Made by a program: the position numbers and the translations under genes. From NCBI GenBank assembly GCA_002315275.1, contig DCGN01000038.1:4855-19035 (forward strand): 14,181 bases of DNA, given 5' to 3'. This document shows, piece after piece, positions 14,082 to 14,181 of this stretch; position 1 is the stretch's first letter; each line of letters starts with the position of its first letter. The notes under the pieces were generated by a model. That model saw only the letters and a program-made list of their open reading frames with translations, had not been told where the DNA came from and made no database searches. Origin of the DNA: Clostridiales bacterium UBA1777. GTDB taxonomy: Bacteria; Bacillota; Clostridia; Oscillospirales; Oscillospiraceae.

Positions 14082-14158
14082 ACAGAAGGGGCTGCTTCTT
14101 GATCCGAGCCTGCACGGAAGACCGCACACGGCAAAGATCTTGAAGCAGCCCCCTCTGT
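14082..14158 (-). repeat. 17-bp inverted repeat upstream of the methyltransferase
   Basis: ACAGAAGGGGCTGCTTC (14082-14098) and GAAGCAGCCCCCTCTGT (14142-14158), separated by 43 nt. As minus-strand RNA the single non-complementary position becomes a G-U pair, so all 17 positions can pair; as plus-strand RNA it would be an A-C mismatch. This suggests a minus-strand transcript. No good T-run follows, so it could be a leader structure of the methyltransferase mRNA or an imperfect terminator of a gene beyond the edge. Confidence 0.55.
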
Positions 14159-14181
14159 TGAGTCAATTACTGCTCAACGAT
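14157..14181. other. Right edge: short inverted repeat, possible 3' end of a leftward gene
   Basis: GTTGAG (14157-14162) and CTCAAC (14173-14178) form a 6-bp inverted repeat with a 10-nt loop. Read on the minus strand the last bases give Ile-Val-Glu-Gln-stop (stop 14167-14169), which could be the end of a coding region outside the window. There is too little sequence to decide. Confidence 0.25.

Noticed and set aside
13496..14143. Plus-strand open frame opposite the tRNA methyltransferase
   Set aside because: The minus strand carries clear SAM and NPPY motifs and a ribosome binding site; the plus frame has neither.
1..14181. tRNA, rRNA, CRISPR array, transposase or phage genes
   Set aside because: None was found on either strand by reading the sequence, and no mobile-element borders are evident around the export locus.

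Overview
The window looks like a chromosomal segment of a Gram-positive Clostridia member, most likely Oscillospirales/Ruminococcaceae-like. The grounds are strong AGGAGG-type ribosome binding sites, AT-rich spacers between roughly balanced-GC genes, a DUF1934(YwiB)-argS pair, a SpoVT/AbrB-type regulator, and lipoprotein and C39 transporter genes of Firmicutes type. The taxon is inferred from gene content; no rRNA or tRNA gene was seen.

The left half (about 180-8540) is a peptide export locus of the NHLM type. A vegetative-type promoter leads a tight four-gene operon: a miniature HlyD-like membrane adaptor (274-750), a C39 peptidase-containing ABC exporter (761-2938), a partner ABC exporter without peptidase (2958-5141) and an ECF-type sigma factor (5144-5626). 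Directly after the sigma gene lie two near-identical promoter-like modules exactly 90 bp apart, with the ECF layout (AC, 16 bp, CGTATA). They precede two small genes. The second (6044-6295) encodes an 83-residue peptide with a classical double-glycine leader and a cationic, repetitive tail lacking Cys and aromatic residues. The first (5788-5988) encodes a 66-residue protein carrying the same 12-residue leader motif, but with Ala-Ala where Gly-Gly is expected. A clostripain-family (C11) lipoprotein protease follows (6401-8485), behind a perfect 10-bp palindrome and a weaker third match to the ECF promoter layout. My reading, an inference, is that the sigma factor is made together with the exporter and then switches on the cargo peptides. 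The exporter trims and secretes the cargo, and the Arg-type surface protease may process it further. No RiPP modification enzyme, anti-sigma factor or obvious immunity protein is visible.

The right half is housekeeping. A bidirectional terminator (8498-8536) separates the export locus from a leftward pair (an unrecognised acidic protein, then greA). A divergent promoter region (about 9467-9658) separates this pair from a rightward operon: glutamate racemase (murI), DUF1934/YwiB and arginyl-tRNA synthetase (argS), ended by a clear terminator at 12660-12689. An AT-rich spacer holds a near-consensus promoter for a small AbrB/SpoVT-type regulator with two CxxC pairs (13047-13292). A leftward TrmN6-type tRNA methyltransferase (13352-14065) closes the window, with a long inverted repeat upstream of it at the right edge.
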